A DNA stretch of 64,000 nt from Rhynchopus sp. YZ270_cl-10 (taxonomy: Eukaryota; Euglenozoa; Diplonemea; Diplonemida; Diplonemidae), in the NCBI GenBank assembly GCA_964035575.1, contig OZ037840.1:1364001-1428000 (forward strand), in the 5' to 3' direction. Position 1 is the first letter of the stretch; each line of letters opens with the position of its first letter. The notes below the pieces were generated by a model. The model was not told where the DNA came from and searched no databases. It was given only the letters and a program-made list of their open reading frames with translations. Both the position numbers and the translations under genes were made by a program. Of the stretch, positions 22,586 to 35,886 are shown in pieces.

Positions 22586-23873
22586 AGGAAAGAACTTTGA
22601 AAAGAGAGTTAAAAGTCCCTGAAACCGATGAGTGATAAGAGTTAGAGCCCCGTTCAAACCTGCTGCCAAACTTGGCCGTAGGACGTCAGGTCGTATTCGT
22701 GGCACCTACCTTGTCTTTGTATTGCTCCTACTAGACTTGCTGTAGTGTTTCTTGTTGTTCACCCTTCAGCTCTACAGCCCTTTTTTTTTTAATTTTGTAC
22801 AGTATTCCTGACAGAGATGGAGATAGATTTGGGGTTTTCAAAAAAGACCCGGTCTGAGCTTTTTAGGGTCAAAATTTTTTTTCCGACCGATTTTCTCCCA
22901 AATACCTTTTTTTTTTATTTTTTCCAGACCGGGTTTTTTGCCAAAATCCCATTTTTTTTTTTTTTTTACTGTTTGTGTTATAAATAGTAAGTATATGAAT
23001 GTATTTTTTTTTTTTTTTTTTTTTTTGGCCCGGTCTTGCGACCGGGTCAATAGATGCACCTCCAACCCTGAATTTCCTGATTCACCCAATAATGGTTTTG
23101 TCATCTGTGTCCAAGTTATGCTTCGCGGTACACGAGACTTCTTCGCAGCGTGTTTCAACCTTTTTTCGTTGTGATAGCTCTATTTCTTTGTTTTTGTTTT
23201 TTTCCCCTTCTTTTCTGGTAGCAGTAGATTTGAACTCGTTTTATGTTGTATTCCTGAGGAACGTACGCTCCATCTGGGAATGCTGAATTCCCACAATGAC
23301 GTAAGTTTGTCAAGCGAATACCTTTTTCTCGAGAAACTAAATACCTGTACTTTATCGTCGGTGTGTTGTCTGGCAAACGGAATATACCACCCATGTATTT
23401 TCTGGTCTATTTTTTTCCGTACACGGTATTACATTTTCTAACTTCCCTTTTTGTGTTCCACGTGACCAGTGAGGCACATAAGCCTTTGTGAAGTCACGTA
23501 TTTCTCTTATCGGCATGCTTTGTGATGTACGAATCCCCTTTTTCTTTGGGACTACAGAGTCACACGTGTCCTCCCCATGCAGTTGAGTCTCCTTGGGATC
23601 GAGCGAGCTCAACGACAGTGGTGAACTGGACCCAGCACTTTGTATGCCTTGGCCGCCATGTTTATTTTAATTTTTTTATAAGACATGTGTGCATTTCTAG
23701 TGAAATTTTTCAGTATCCACGAGTCGTTTTTTCCCTCCCGTGCTCCCCATCTCTCACACATACATTACATCTTCATCAGGAAAATTGTCAATTTTTCGTT
23801 CATTATTGTGAACAGCGTTTGGTGTTTTTTCAAAAAAAAAAAAAAAAAAAAATGTGTGACTGAGTGTGGGGAT

Positions 23874-24665
23874 CAGGGGTCCTAAGAGTGGTAACTTTTA
23901 CCACTTCTGAAGTGACCTTTTTTATTTTTTTGAAATCCGAAGGTCACTTCGAAGTGACCTTCGAAAAGTGCCCTAAAAAGTGACCTTTTTATTTTTATTT
24001 TTTGAAATCCGGTGTCACGAAGTGACCTCGGATGCTTAACATACACCGGGAACACGTTGGAGGGTCCGGGAATTTTTTTCTTTTTTGCCAAGATCAGGGG
24101 TCTGCAGGGCTGCAGGTTGCCACAATTTTAAGCGCATTTTTTTGAAATGTTGCGTACCGTGGCTTCGCCAGAAACTTTCGTTTTAGCAAAATACGTAAGT
24201 AATTTACGTAAACTGACGATAATTACCAACGACAGTGCCATTTTATGTCAACATTTTTTAGAAATGTTGCGTACCGTGACTTCGCCAGGAACCTTTGGGT
24301 GACATGACCGCCGCTTCTTTTATAGATGTACTGAGGTTACTGATAAGAAGGCCGACACCCACTAAACATCTGCCAAAACATCTGCCTATGGCTGTGTTGT
24401 GTTATTCGTGGTAAGAAGCGTAACGGTGGCACCAGACTGCGAGACCGCGAAATTGCCTCACAAAAAAAAATCGTATCTAGTACTCTGTCCCTATGATACG
24501 GCGATAACCAACGTCCGGTGTATGTCCGAGGAATTTGCACCTTTTCGACCTCACTTTTGTTGTTCCTCTGAGGGGGGAAAGTTTTTTTTTTCCCTCCCCA
24601 AAAAACGAGAAGTGACCTTGAAGTTACCATTTTTAATTTTTTTGAGAACAGCGTTAGGACCCCTG
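23874..24665. mobile_element. hAT-type MITE, unit copy 5
   Basis: Same 792-bp element and duplication. Confidence 0.92.
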
Positions 24666-25968
24666 GTGGGGATGCGTTCAAGAATTAAACTCTTCCCCCG
24701 AAACCCCCTTTCATCTCTAGTTTTCTTTGTCCAAACGTCGAGTGGACGCGTAATTTTTTTTTTTTTTTTTTTTTCATTTTTATCGTTTCAGTGCTATCAA
24801 TGTATTGATTGCGCAGTATTATGTTGAAATACTAATTTTTAATTTGTCTCCGTCCCACCCACTACAGCCCACCCCATTCCTCCGAACATTGTTCGGTTGT
24901 CTTGAAAGTCGCCACAAACCGTCTTTTTTCTCCTTTTTTTTTTCTCCCTTTGCTACAAAAAAAAAAAAAAAACAAAGACGGGAGGTGTCGCTTTTGAGCG
25001 TCCTTTGTGTGCTTTCTATTCTTTGAATGGAAAGTACATGAAATTAGTTTTGTTACATTTAGCAAGATGTGTACAGATACGTTCATGTTTCAAAAACAAT
25101 ATATTTTTGCTTCATGACAGTCTTGGCAGATCTTACGAACTATTTGTCGTCCTTTCTTTTTTGTGCTTCCTTCTTTTGCTTTCATCCGGATGGCTGGCAT
25201 CATACGTGGGTCAGTCGGAGGTGCCTGCATCAACAACTACTATTTCCCCCTGCAAAACAACACAATCCGGGTGTTCGATAACCCCACGGATCCTCACTGG
25301 CTGCATATCAGAGACGTTTTGCCCTATCTCTTTTCCACCCATACTTCCCCTTGTCAGAATGGCCCACTAGGTAGCGAAGAGACCTCGGTCCCTTCCCCTG
25401 CCTGTTCCATGGCCTGGTTTTGCTGCTAAAGGAAGAACAATAAAAGCCACCCCTTTCCCCCCCACTGTTTTTTTAGGTCACCTTTTGGTGCTGCCTTCAA
25501 CTCTTTAATAACTCCCTCCCCCTTTGCTAATCGAGCACAACTCGGGTTTTGTACGAACCTTCCTGGGCGATTGTTTCATAACCATGGAGTTACATGAATA
25601 GAAGAAAGTTTGTACTGTCTGATGATGCTGTCTGAACCTCTTCTGTGTCACTAGCACAGCGCACAGTAGGTCGAGTATTTGTGGCCATTGCTCAAAGGTG
25701 TGAAGGTTTGATGCTCCCATGGAAACCCCCTACCCTCTACTGCACAGTTGCACAGTAATGCGAGAGTACAACTGACTCGGAACAGCTTTGGAGTGGGCTT
25801 GCCTCCCGAGGTGTATGCACCTTCTGTGCTGCAATATAGGAACTATGTTCTGCTCCTCGTGTTCCCAGTGAGAACTGAATCACGCCGAGCTTGTTGACTG
25901 TCTGTGTGCTTGCACCCCACACTCACTCCAGATAAGCCATACACCCTTTGCAACACACTCTCCACACC

Positions 25969-27543
25969 ATGTATTCAGTTCTTGTGGCAGCCATGGCGCT
26001 GCACGCTGGTGTGCACAACCTCGACAATAGCAGTGGCATCGTGGACTGGCTTCTTCCCGGGCAAATTGCCGACACGGTCTGGACTGTTTCCTGTGACGGC
26101 ACGTTTGTGGTGCAGTACTTGAACGACTTTGGTGGCGAGTTCATCATCAGCATCGACGGGAAAGAGGAGTCACGTGTCAGTGGTGAGCACACGACACTGA
26201 CGAAAACAAGCTTTTCAGCAAACACAACTGTGTCGATGACTGCGAGTGTGAAGTCGCATGGGAACAAGAAGGTTCTGTTCTCGTGGGCCTGTGACGCTAT
26301 GCCTGCTGCTCTTCCATCAACACTGAACACTGCTGGGGATGTGAGCCACATGAAGTACGGGCCAAGTGAGTTGGTGTACTGGACCCTGCAGTGCAAGGAA
26401 CACGAAGACGTGCGCATCACCTGGACGTCTTTCAACATTGGCAACGACTCTCTGTGGATGAGGGCCCGGCCCACCTTCTTCAACGCGACAGGTTTGGACA
26501 CTGTTGAGGACTTCACCTTCACTTCGACAGGATCCACCTACGTGTTCTTCAAAAGTGAGGCTGGCAGTGATGGTGGTGACTTTGCCTTCCGTTACGAGTG
26601 TCTGTCGAACGACATTGTACTGCCGAGCAGTGGCATCGTGGACAGGTTGCTTCCCGCAAAGATCGCTGACACCGTCTGGACTGTTTCTTGTCGCGGCATC
26701 TTTGTGGTGCAGTACTTGAACGACTTTGGTGGCGACTTCATCATCAGCATCGACGGGAATGAGAACTTACGTGTCAGTGGTGAGGACAGCAGAGTTACCA
26801 AACTGTACTTTCCAACACACGCAACTGCGTCGATGACTGCGAGTGTGAAGACTGGGAACAAGAAGGTGCTGTTCTCGTGGGCCTGTGACGCTATGCCTGC
26901 TGCTCTTCCATCAACACTGAACACTGCTGGGGATGTGAGCCACATGAAGTACGGGCCGAATGAGCTGGTGTACTGGGTTCTGCAGTGCAAGGAACACGAA
27001 GAAGTGAACATCACCTGGACGTCTTTCGACATTGGCAACGACTCTCTGTGGATGGTGCAGAGAGAGAGCGGAGTCTGGACCACCTTCTTCAACGCGTCTG
27101 GTTTGGACACTGTTGAGGACTTCACCTTCACTTCGGCAGGATCCACCTTCGTGGTGTTCACCAGTGAGGCTGGCAGTGATGGTGGTGACTTTGCCTTCCG
27201 TTACGAGTGTCTGTCCACACCTGCGCCTCCCACAGCAGAACCGCCGGCTACACCGACAGGAGCACCAACAGCACTGCCGACAGCAGATCTTGACACAAAG
27301 GGAGCGTTTGCGTCTACTGATTCAGACGACGGAGGGCTCTCTGTGGGTGCCATTATCGGTATCAGTGTCGGTGTGGGTCTTGTTGCGATTGCGGCTGTGG
27401 TGCTCGTGGTGTGCTATGTGGCAAGGAAGCAAACGACCAGAGCACCTAAATCCCCTAATGCATTCAACGAGTACAGCAAGGCGTATCCCTGTGCTCAGGG
27501 CAAAGAGCTCCCGGGGAGTTATGGCGAACAAAGCGTTGTGTAG
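25969..27543 (+). CDS. CUB-like type I membrane protein, copy 5
   Basis: 524 aa, identical predicted protein to copy 1. Confidence 0.9.
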   Translation: MYSVLVAAMALHAGVHNLDNSSGIVDWLLPGQIADTVWTVSCDGTFVVQYLNDFGGEFIISIDGKEESRVSGEHTTLTKTSFSANTTVSMTASVKSHGNKKVLFSWACDAMPAALPSTLNTAGDVSHMKYGPSELVYWTLQCKEHEDVRITWTSFNIGNDSLWMRARPTFFNATGLDTVEDFTFTSTGSTYVFFKSEAGSDGGDFAFRYECLSNDIVLPSSGIVDRLLPAKIADTVWTVSCRGIFVVQYLNDFGGDFIISIDGNENLRVSGEDSRVTKLYFPTHATASMTASVKTGNKKVLFSWACDAMPAALPSTLNTAGDVSHMKYGPNELVYWVLQCKEHEEVNITWTSFDIGNDSLWMVQRESGVWTTFFNASGLDTVEDFTFTSAGSTFVVFTSEAGSDGGDFAFRYECLSTPAPPTAEPPATPTGAPTALPTADLDTKGAFASTDSDDGGLSVGAIIGISVGVGLVAIAAVVLVVCYVARKQTTRAPKSPNAFNEYSKAYPCAQGKELPGSYGEQSVV

Positions 27544-28832
27544 AGGAAAGAACTTTGAAAAGAGAGTTAAAAGTCCCTGAAACCGATGAGTGATAAGAGT
27601 TAGAGCCCCGTTCAAACCTGCTGCCAAACTTGGCCGTAGGACGTCAGGTCGTATTCGTGGCACCTACCTTGTCTTTGTATTGCTCCTACTAGACTTGCTG
27701 TAGTGTTTCTTGTTGTTCACCCTTCAGCTCTACAGCCCTTTTTTTTTTAATTTTGTACAGTATTCCTGACAGAGATGGAGATAGATTTGGGGTTTTCAAA
27801 AAAGACCCGGTCTGAGCTTTTTAGGGTCAAAATTTTTTTTCCGACCGATTTTCTCCCAAATACCTTTTTTTTTTATTTTTTCCAGACCGGGTTTTTTGCC
27901 AAAATCCCATTTTTTTTTTTTTTTTACTGTTTGTGTTATAAATAGTAAGTATATGAATGTATTTTTTTTTTTTTTTTTTTTTTTGGCCCGGTCTTGCGAC
28001 CGGGTCAATAGATGCACCTCCAACCCTGAATTTCCTGATTCACCCAATAATGGTTTTGTCATCTGTGTCCAAGTTATGCTTCGCGGTACACGAGACTTCT
28101 TCGCAGCGTGTTTCAACCTTTTTTCGTTGTGATAGCTCTATTTCTTTGTTTTTGTTTTTTTCCCCTTCTTTTCTGGTAGCAGTAGATTTGAACTCGTTTT
28201 ATGTTGTATTCCTGAGGAACGTACGCTCCATCTGGGAATGCTGAATTCCCACAATGACGTAAGTTTGTCAAGCGAATACCTTTTTCTCGAGAAACTAAAT
28301 ACCTGTACTTTATCGTCGGTGTGTTGTCTGGCAAACGGAATATACCACCCATGTATTTTCTGGTCTATTTTTTTTCCGTACACGGTATTACATTTTCTAA
28401 CTTCCCTTTTTGTGTTCCACGTGACCAGTGAGGCACATAAGCCTTTGTGAAGTCACGTATTTCTCTTATCGGCATGCTTTGTGATGTACGAATCCCCTTT
28501 TTCTTTGGGACTACAGAGTCACACGTGTCCTCCCCATGCAGTTGAGTCTCCTTGGGATCGAGCGAGCTCAACGACAGTGGTGAACTGGACCCAGCACTTT
28601 GTATGCCTTGGCCGCCATGTTTATTTTAATTTTTTTATAAGACATGTGTGCATTTCTAGTGAAATTTTTCAGTATCCACGAGTCGTTTTTTCCCTCCCGT
28701 GCTCCCCATCTCTCACACATACATTACATCTTCATCAGGAAAATTGTCAATTTTTCGTTCATTATTGTGAACAGCGTTTGGTGTTTTTTCAAAAAAAAAA
28801 AAAAAAAAAAATGTGTGACTGAGTGTGGGGAT

Positions 28833-29624
28833 CAGGGGTCCTAAGAGTGGTAACTTTTACCACTTCTGAAGTGACCTTTTTTATTTTTTTGAAATCCGAA
28901 GGTCACTTCGAAGTGACCTTCGAAAAGTGCCCTAAAAAGTGACCTTTTTATTTTTATTTTTTGAAATCCGGTGTCACGAAGTGACCTCGGATGCTTAACA
29001 TACACCGGGAACACGTTGGAGGGTCCGGGAATTTTTTTCTTTTTTGCCAAGATCAGGGGTCTGCAGGGCTGCAGGTTGCCACAATTTTAAGCGCATTTTT
29101 TTGAAATGTTGCGTACCGTGGCTTCGCCAGAAACTTTCGTTTTAGCAAAATACGTAAGTAATTTACGTAAACTGACGATAATTACCAACGACAGTGCCAT
29201 TTTATGTCAACATTTTTTAGAAATGTTGCGTACCGTGACTTCGCCAGGAACCTTTGGGTGACATGACCGCCGCTTCTTTTATAGATGTACTGAGGTTACT
29301 GATAAGAAGGCCGACACCCACTAAACATCTGCCAAAACATCTGCCTATGGCTGTGTTGTGTTATTCGTGGTAAGAAGCGTAACGGTGGCACCAGACTGCG
29401 AGACCGCGAAATTGCCTCACAAAAAAAAATCGTATCTAGTACTCTGTCCCTATGATACGGCGATAACCAACGTCCGGTGTATGTCCGAGGAATTTGCACC
29501 TTTTCGACCTCACTTTTGTTGTTCCTCTGAGGGGGGAAAGTTTTTTTTTTCCCTCCCCAAAAAACGAGAAGTGACCTTGAAGTTACCATTTTTAATTTTT
29601 TTGAGAACAGCGTTAGGACCCCTG
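28833..29624. mobile_element. hAT-type MITE, unit copy 6
   Basis: Same 792-bp element and duplication. An A-to-C change lies in unit DNA just downstream, near 29680. Confidence 0.92.
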
Positions 29625-30927
29625 GTGGGGATGCGTTCAAGAATTAAACTCTTCCCCCGAAACCCCCTTTCATCTCTCGTTTTCTTTGTCCAAACGTCGA
29701 GTGGACGCGTAATTTTTTTTTTTTTTTTTTTTTCATTTTTATCGTTTCAGTGCTATCAATGTATTGATTGCGCAGTATTATGTTGAAATACTAATTTTTA
29801 ATTTGTCTCCGTCCCACCCACTACAGCCCACCCCATTCCTCCGAACATTGTTCGGTTGTCTTGAAAGTCGCCACAAACCGTCTTTTTTCTCCTTTTTTTT
29901 TTCTCCCTTTGCTACAAAAAAAAAAAAAAAACAAAGACGGGAGGTGTCGCTTTTGAGCGTCCTTTGTGTGCTTTCTATTCTTTGAATGGAAAGTACATGA
30001 AATTAGTTTTGTTACATTTAGCAAGATGTGTACAGATACGTTCATGTTTCAAAAACAATATATTTTTGCTTCATGACAGTCTTGGCAGATCTTACGAACT
30101 ATTTGTCGTCCTTTCTTTTTTGTGCTTCCTTCTTTTGCTTTCATCCGGATGGCTGGCATCATACGTGGGTCAGTCGGAGGTGCCTGCATCAACAACTACT
30201 ATTTCCCCCTGCAAAACAACACAATCCGGGTGTTCGATAACCCCACGGATCCTCACTGGCTGCATATCAGAGACGTTTTGCCCTATCTCTTTTCCACCCA
30301 TACTTCCCCTTGTCAGAATGGCCCACTAGGTAGCGAAGAGACCTCGGTCCCTTCCCCTGCCTGTTCCATGGCCTGGTTTTGCTGCTAAAGGAAGAACAAT
30401 AAAAGCCACCCCTTTCCCCCCCACTGTTTTTTTAGGTCACCTTTTGGTGCTGCCTTCAACTCTTTAATAACTCCCTCCCCCTTTGCTAATCGAGCACAAC
30501 TCGGGTTTTGTACGAACCTTCCTGGGCGATTGTTTCATAACCATGGAGTTACATGAATAGAAGAAAGTTTGTACTGTCTGATGATGCTGTCTGAACCTCT
30601 TCTGTGTCACTAGCACAGCGCACAGTAGGTCGAGTATTTGTGGCCATTGCTCAAAGGTGTGAAGGTTTGATGCTCCCATGGAAACCCCCTACCCTCTACT
30701 GCACAGTTGCACAGTAATGCGAGAGTACAACTGACTCGGAACAGCTTTGGAGTGGGCTTGCCTCCCGAGGTGTATGCACCTTCTGTGCTGCAATATAGGA
30801 ACTATGTTCTGCTCCTCGTGTTCCCAGTGAGAACTGAATCACGCCGAGCTTGTTGACTGTCTGTGTGCTTGCACCCCACACTCACTCCAGATAAGCCATA
30901 CACCCTTTGCAACACACTCTCCACACC

Positions 30928-32502
30928 ATGTATTCAGTTCTTGTGGCAGCCATGGCGCTGCACGCTGGTGTGCACAACCTCGACAATAGCAGTGGCATCG
31001 TGGACTGGCTTCTTCCCGGGCAAATTGCCGACACGGTCTGGACTGTTTCCTGTGACGGCACGTTTGTGGTGCAGTACTTGAACGACTTTGGTGGCGAGTT
31101 CATCATCAGCATCGACGGGAAAGAGGAGTCACGTGTCAGTGGTGAGCACACGACACTGACGAAAACAAGCTTTTCAGCAAACACAACTGTGTCGATGACT
31201 GCGAGTGTGAAGTCGCATGGGAACAAGAAGGTTCTGTTCTCGTGGGCCTGTGACGCTATGCCTGCTGCTCTTCCATCAACACTGAACACTGCTGGGGATG
31301 TGAGCCACATGAAGTACGGGCCAAGTGAGTTGGTGTACTGGACCCTGCAGTGCAAGGAACACGAAGACGTGCGCATCACCTGGACGTCTTTCAACATTGG
31401 CAACGACTCTCTGTGGATGAGGGCCCGGCCCACCTTCTTCAACGCGACAGGTTTGGACACTGTTGAGGACTTCACCTTCACTTCGACAGGATCCACCTAC
31501 GTGTTCTTCAAAAGTGAGGCTGGCAGTGATGGTGGTGACTTTGCCTTCCGTTACGAGTGTCTGTCGAACGACATTGTACTGCCGAGCAGTGGCATCGTGG
31601 ACAGGTTGCTTCCCGCAAAGATCGCTGACACCGTCTGGACTGTTTCTTGTCGCGGCATCTTTGTGGTGCAGTACTTGAACGACTTTGGTGGCGACTTCAT
31701 CATCAGCATCGACGGGAATGAGAACTTACGTGTCAGTGGTGAGGACAGCAGAGTTACCAAACTGTACTTTCCAACACACGCAACTGCGTCGATGACTGCG
31801 AGTGTGAAGACTGGGAACAAGAAGGTGCTGTTCTCGTGGGCCTGTGACGCTATGCCTGCTGCTCTTCCATCAACACTGAACACTGCTGGGGATGTGAGCC
31901 ACATGAAGTACGGGCCGAATGAGCTGGTGTACTGGGTTCTGCAGTGCAAGGAACACGAAGAAGTGAACATCACCTGGACGTCTTTCGACATTGGCAACGA
32001 CTCTCTGTGGATGGTGCAGAGAGAGAGCGGAGTCTGGACCACCTTCTTCAACGCGTCTGGTTTGGACACTGTTGAGGACTTCACCTTCACTTCGGCAGGA
32101 TCCACCTTCGTGGTGTTCACCAGTGAGGCTGGCAGTGATGGTGGTGACTTTGCCTTCCGTTACGAGTGTCTGTCCACACCTGCGCCTCCCACAGCAGAAC
32201 CGCCGGCTACACCGACAGGAGCACCAACAGCACTGCCGACAGCAGATCTTGACACAAAGGGAGCGTTTGCGTCTACTGATTCAGACGACGGAGGGCTCTC
32301 TGTGGGTGCCATTATCGGTATCAGTGTCGGTGTGGGTCTTGTTGCGATTGCGGCTGTGGTGCTCGTGGTGTGCTATGTGGCAAGGAAGCAAACGACCAGA
32401 GCACCTAAATCCCCTAATGCATTCAACGAGTACAGCAAGGCGTATCCCTGTGCTCAGGGCAAAGAGCTCCCGGGGAGTTATGGCGAACAAAGCGTTGTGT
32501 AG
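30928..32502 (+). CDS. CUB-like type I membrane protein, copy 6
   Basis: 524 aa, identical predicted protein to copy 1. Confidence 0.9.
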   Translation: MYSVLVAAMALHAGVHNLDNSSGIVDWLLPGQIADTVWTVSCDGTFVVQYLNDFGGEFIISIDGKEESRVSGEHTTLTKTSFSANTTVSMTASVKSHGNKKVLFSWACDAMPAALPSTLNTAGDVSHMKYGPSELVYWTLQCKEHEDVRITWTSFNIGNDSLWMRARPTFFNATGLDTVEDFTFTSTGSTYVFFKSEAGSDGGDFAFRYECLSNDIVLPSSGIVDRLLPAKIADTVWTVSCRGIFVVQYLNDFGGDFIISIDGNENLRVSGEDSRVTKLYFPTHATASMTASVKTGNKKVLFSWACDAMPAALPSTLNTAGDVSHMKYGPNELVYWVLQCKEHEEVNITWTSFDIGNDSLWMVQRESGVWTTFFNASGLDTVEDFTFTSAGSTFVVFTSEAGSDGGDFAFRYECLSTPAPPTAEPPATPTGAPTALPTADLDTKGAFASTDSDDGGLSVGAIIGISVGVGLVAIAAVVLVVCYVARKQTTRAPKSPNAFNEYSKAYPCAQGKELPGSYGEQSVV

Positions 32503-33791
32503 AGGAAAGAACTTTGAAAAGAGAGTTAAAAGTCCCTGAAACCGATGAGTGATAAGAGTTAGAGCCCCGTTCAAACCTGCTGCCAAACTTGGCCGTAGGA
32601 CGTCAGGTCGTATTCGTGGCACCTACCTTGTCTTTGTATTGCTCCTACTAGACTTGCTGTAGTGTTTCTTGTTGTTCACCCTTCAGCTCTACAGCCCTTT
32701 TTTTTTTAATTTTGTACAGTATTCCTGACAGAGATGGAGATAGATTTGGGGTTTTCAAAAAAGACCCGGTCTGAGCTTTTTAGGGTCAAAATTTTTTTTC
32801 CGACCGATTTTCTCCCAAATACCTTTTTTTTTTATTTTTTCCAGACCGGGTTTTTTGCCAAAATCCCATTTTTTTTTTTTTTTTACTGTTTGTGTTATAA
32901 ATAGTAAGTATATGAATGTATTTTTTTTTTTTTTTTTTTTTTTGGCCCGGTCTTGCGACCGGGTCAATAGATGCACCTCCAACCCTGAATTTCCTGATTC
33001 ACCCAATAATGGTTTTGTCATCTGTGTCCAAGTTATGCTTCGCGGTACACGAGACTTCTTCGCAGCGTGTTTCAACCTTTTTTCGTTGTGATAGCTCTAT
33101 TTCTTTGTTTTTGTTTTTTTCCCCTTCTTTTCTGGTAGCAGTAGATTTGAACTCGTTTTATGTTGTATTCCTGAGGAACGTACGCTCCATCTGGGAATGC
33201 TGAATTCCCACAATGACGTAAGTTTGTCAAGCGAATACCTTTTTCTCGAGAAACTAAATACCTGTACTTTATCGTCGGTGTGTTGTCTGGCAAACGGAAT
33301 ATACCACCCATGTATTTTCTGGTCTATTTTTTTTCCGTACACGGTATTACATTTTCTAACTTCCCTTTTTGTGTTCCACGTGACCAGTGAGGCACATAAG
33401 CCTTTGTGAAGTCACGTATTTCTCTTATCGGCATGCTTTGTGATGTACGAATCCCCTTTTTCTTTGGGACTACAGAGTCACACGTGTCCTCCCCATGCAG
33501 TTGAGTCTCCTTGGGATCGAGCGAGCTCAACGACAGTGGTGAACTGGACCCAGCACTTTGTATGCCTTGGCCGCCATGTTTATTTTAATTTTTTTATAAG
33601 ACATGTGTGCATTTCTAGTGAAATTTTTCAGTATCCACGAGTCGTTTTTTCCCTCCCGTGCTCCCCATCTCTCACACATACATTACATCTTCATCAGGAA
33701 AATTGTCAATTTTTCGTTCATTATTGTGAACAGCGTTTGGTGTTTTTTCAAAAAAAAAAAAAAAAAAAAATGTGTGACTGAGTGTGGGGAT

Positions 33792-34583
33792 CAGGGGTCC
33801 TAAGAGTGGTAACTTTTACCACTTCTGAAGTGACCTTTTTTATTTTTTTGAAATCCGAAGGTCACTTCGAAGTGACCTTCGAAAAGTGCCCTAAAAAGTG
33901 ACCTTTTTATTTTTATTTTTTGAAATCCGGTGTCACGAAGTGACCTCGGATGCTTAACATACACCGGGAACACGTTGGAGGGTCCGGGAATTTTTTTCTT
34001 TTTTGCCAAGATCAGGGGTCTGCAGGGCTGCAGGTTGCCACAATTTTAAGCGCATTTTTTTGAAATGTTGCGTACCGTGGCTTCGCCAGAAACTTTCGTT
34101 TTAGCAAAATACGTAAGTAATTTACGTAAACTGACGATAATTACCAACGACAGTGCCATTTTATGTCAACATTTTTTAGAAATGTTGCGTACCGTGACTT
34201 CGCCAGGAACCTTTGGGTGACATGACCGCCGCTTCTTTTATAGATGTACTGAGGTTACTGATAAGAAGGCCGACACCCACTAAACATCTGCCAAAACATC
34301 TGCCTATGGCTGTGTTGTGTTATTCGTGGTAAGAAGCGTAACGGTGGCACCAGACTGCGAGACCGCGAAATTGCCTCACAAAAAAAAATCGTATCTAGTA
34401 CTCTGTCCCTATGATACGGCGATAACCAACGTCCGGTGTATGTCCGAGGAATTTGCACCTTTTCGACCTCACTTTTGTTGTTCCTCTGAGGGGGGAAAGT
34501 TTTTTTTTTCCCTCCCCAAAAAACGAGAAGTGACCTTGAAGTTACCATTTTTAATTTTTTTGAGAACAGCGTTAGGACCCCTG
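33792..34583. mobile_element. hAT-type MITE, unit copy 7
   Basis: Same 792-bp element and duplication. Confidence 0.92.
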
Positions 34584-35886
34584 GTGGGGATGCGTTCAAG
34601 AATTAAACTCTTCCCCCGAAACCCCCTTTCATCTCTAGTTTTCTTTGTCCAAACGTCGAGTGGACGCGTAATTTTTTTTTTTTTTTTTTTTTCATTTTTA
34701 TCGTTTCAGTGCTATCAATGTATTGATTGCGCAGTATTATGTTGAAATACTAATTTTTAATTTGTCTCCGTCCCACCCACTACAGCCCACCCCATTCCTC
34801 CGAACATTGTTCGGTTGTCTTGAAAGTCGCCACAAACCGTCTTTTTTCTCCTTTTTTTTTTCTCCCTTTGCTACAAAAAAAAAAAAAAAACAAAGACGGG
34901 AGGTGTCGCTTTTGAGCGTCCTTTGTGTGCTTTCTATTCTTTGAATGGAAAGTACATGAAATTAGTTTTGTTACATTTAGCAAGATGTGTACAGATACGT
35001 TCATGTTTCAAAAACAATATATTTTTGCTTCATGACAGTCTTGGCAGATCTTACGAACTATTTGTCGTCCTTTCTTTTTTGTGCTTCCTTCTTTTGCTTT
35101 CATCCGGATGGCTGGCATCATACGTGGGTCAGTCGGAGGTGCCTGCATCAACAACTACTATTTCCCCCTGCAAAACAACACAATCCGGGTGTTCGATAAC
35201 CCCACGGATCCTCACTGGCTGCATATCAGAGACGTTTTGCCCTATCTCTTTTCCACCCATACTTCCCCTTGTCAGAATGGCCCACTAGGTAGCGAAGAGA
35301 CCTCGGTCCCTTCCCCTGCCTGTTCCATGGCCTGGTTTTGCTGCTAAAGGAAGAACAATAAAAGCCACCCCTTTCCCCCCCACTGTTTTTTTAGGTCACC
35401 TTTTGGTGCTGCCTTCAACTCTTTAATAACTCCCTCCCCCTTTGCTAATCGAGCACAACTCGGGTTTTGTACGAACCTTCCTGGGCGATTGTTTCATAAC
35501 CATGGAGTTACATGAATAGAAGAAAGTTTGTACTGTCTGATGATGCTGTCTGAACCTCTTCTGTGTCACTAGCACAGCGCACAGTAGGTCGAGTATTTGT
35601 GGCCATTGCTCAAAGGTGTGAAGGTTTGATGCTCCCATGGAAACCCCCTACCCTCTACTGCACAGTTGCACAGTAATGCGAGAGTACAACTGACTCGGAA
35701 CAGCTTTGGAGTGGGCTTGCCTCCCGAGGTGTATGCACCTTCTGTGCTGCAATATAGGAACTATGTTCTGCTCCTCGTGTTCCCAGTGAGAACTGAATCA
35801 CGCCGAGCTTGTTGACTGTCTGTGTGCTTGCACCCCACACTCACTCCAGATAAGCCATACACCCTTTGCAACACACTCTCCACACC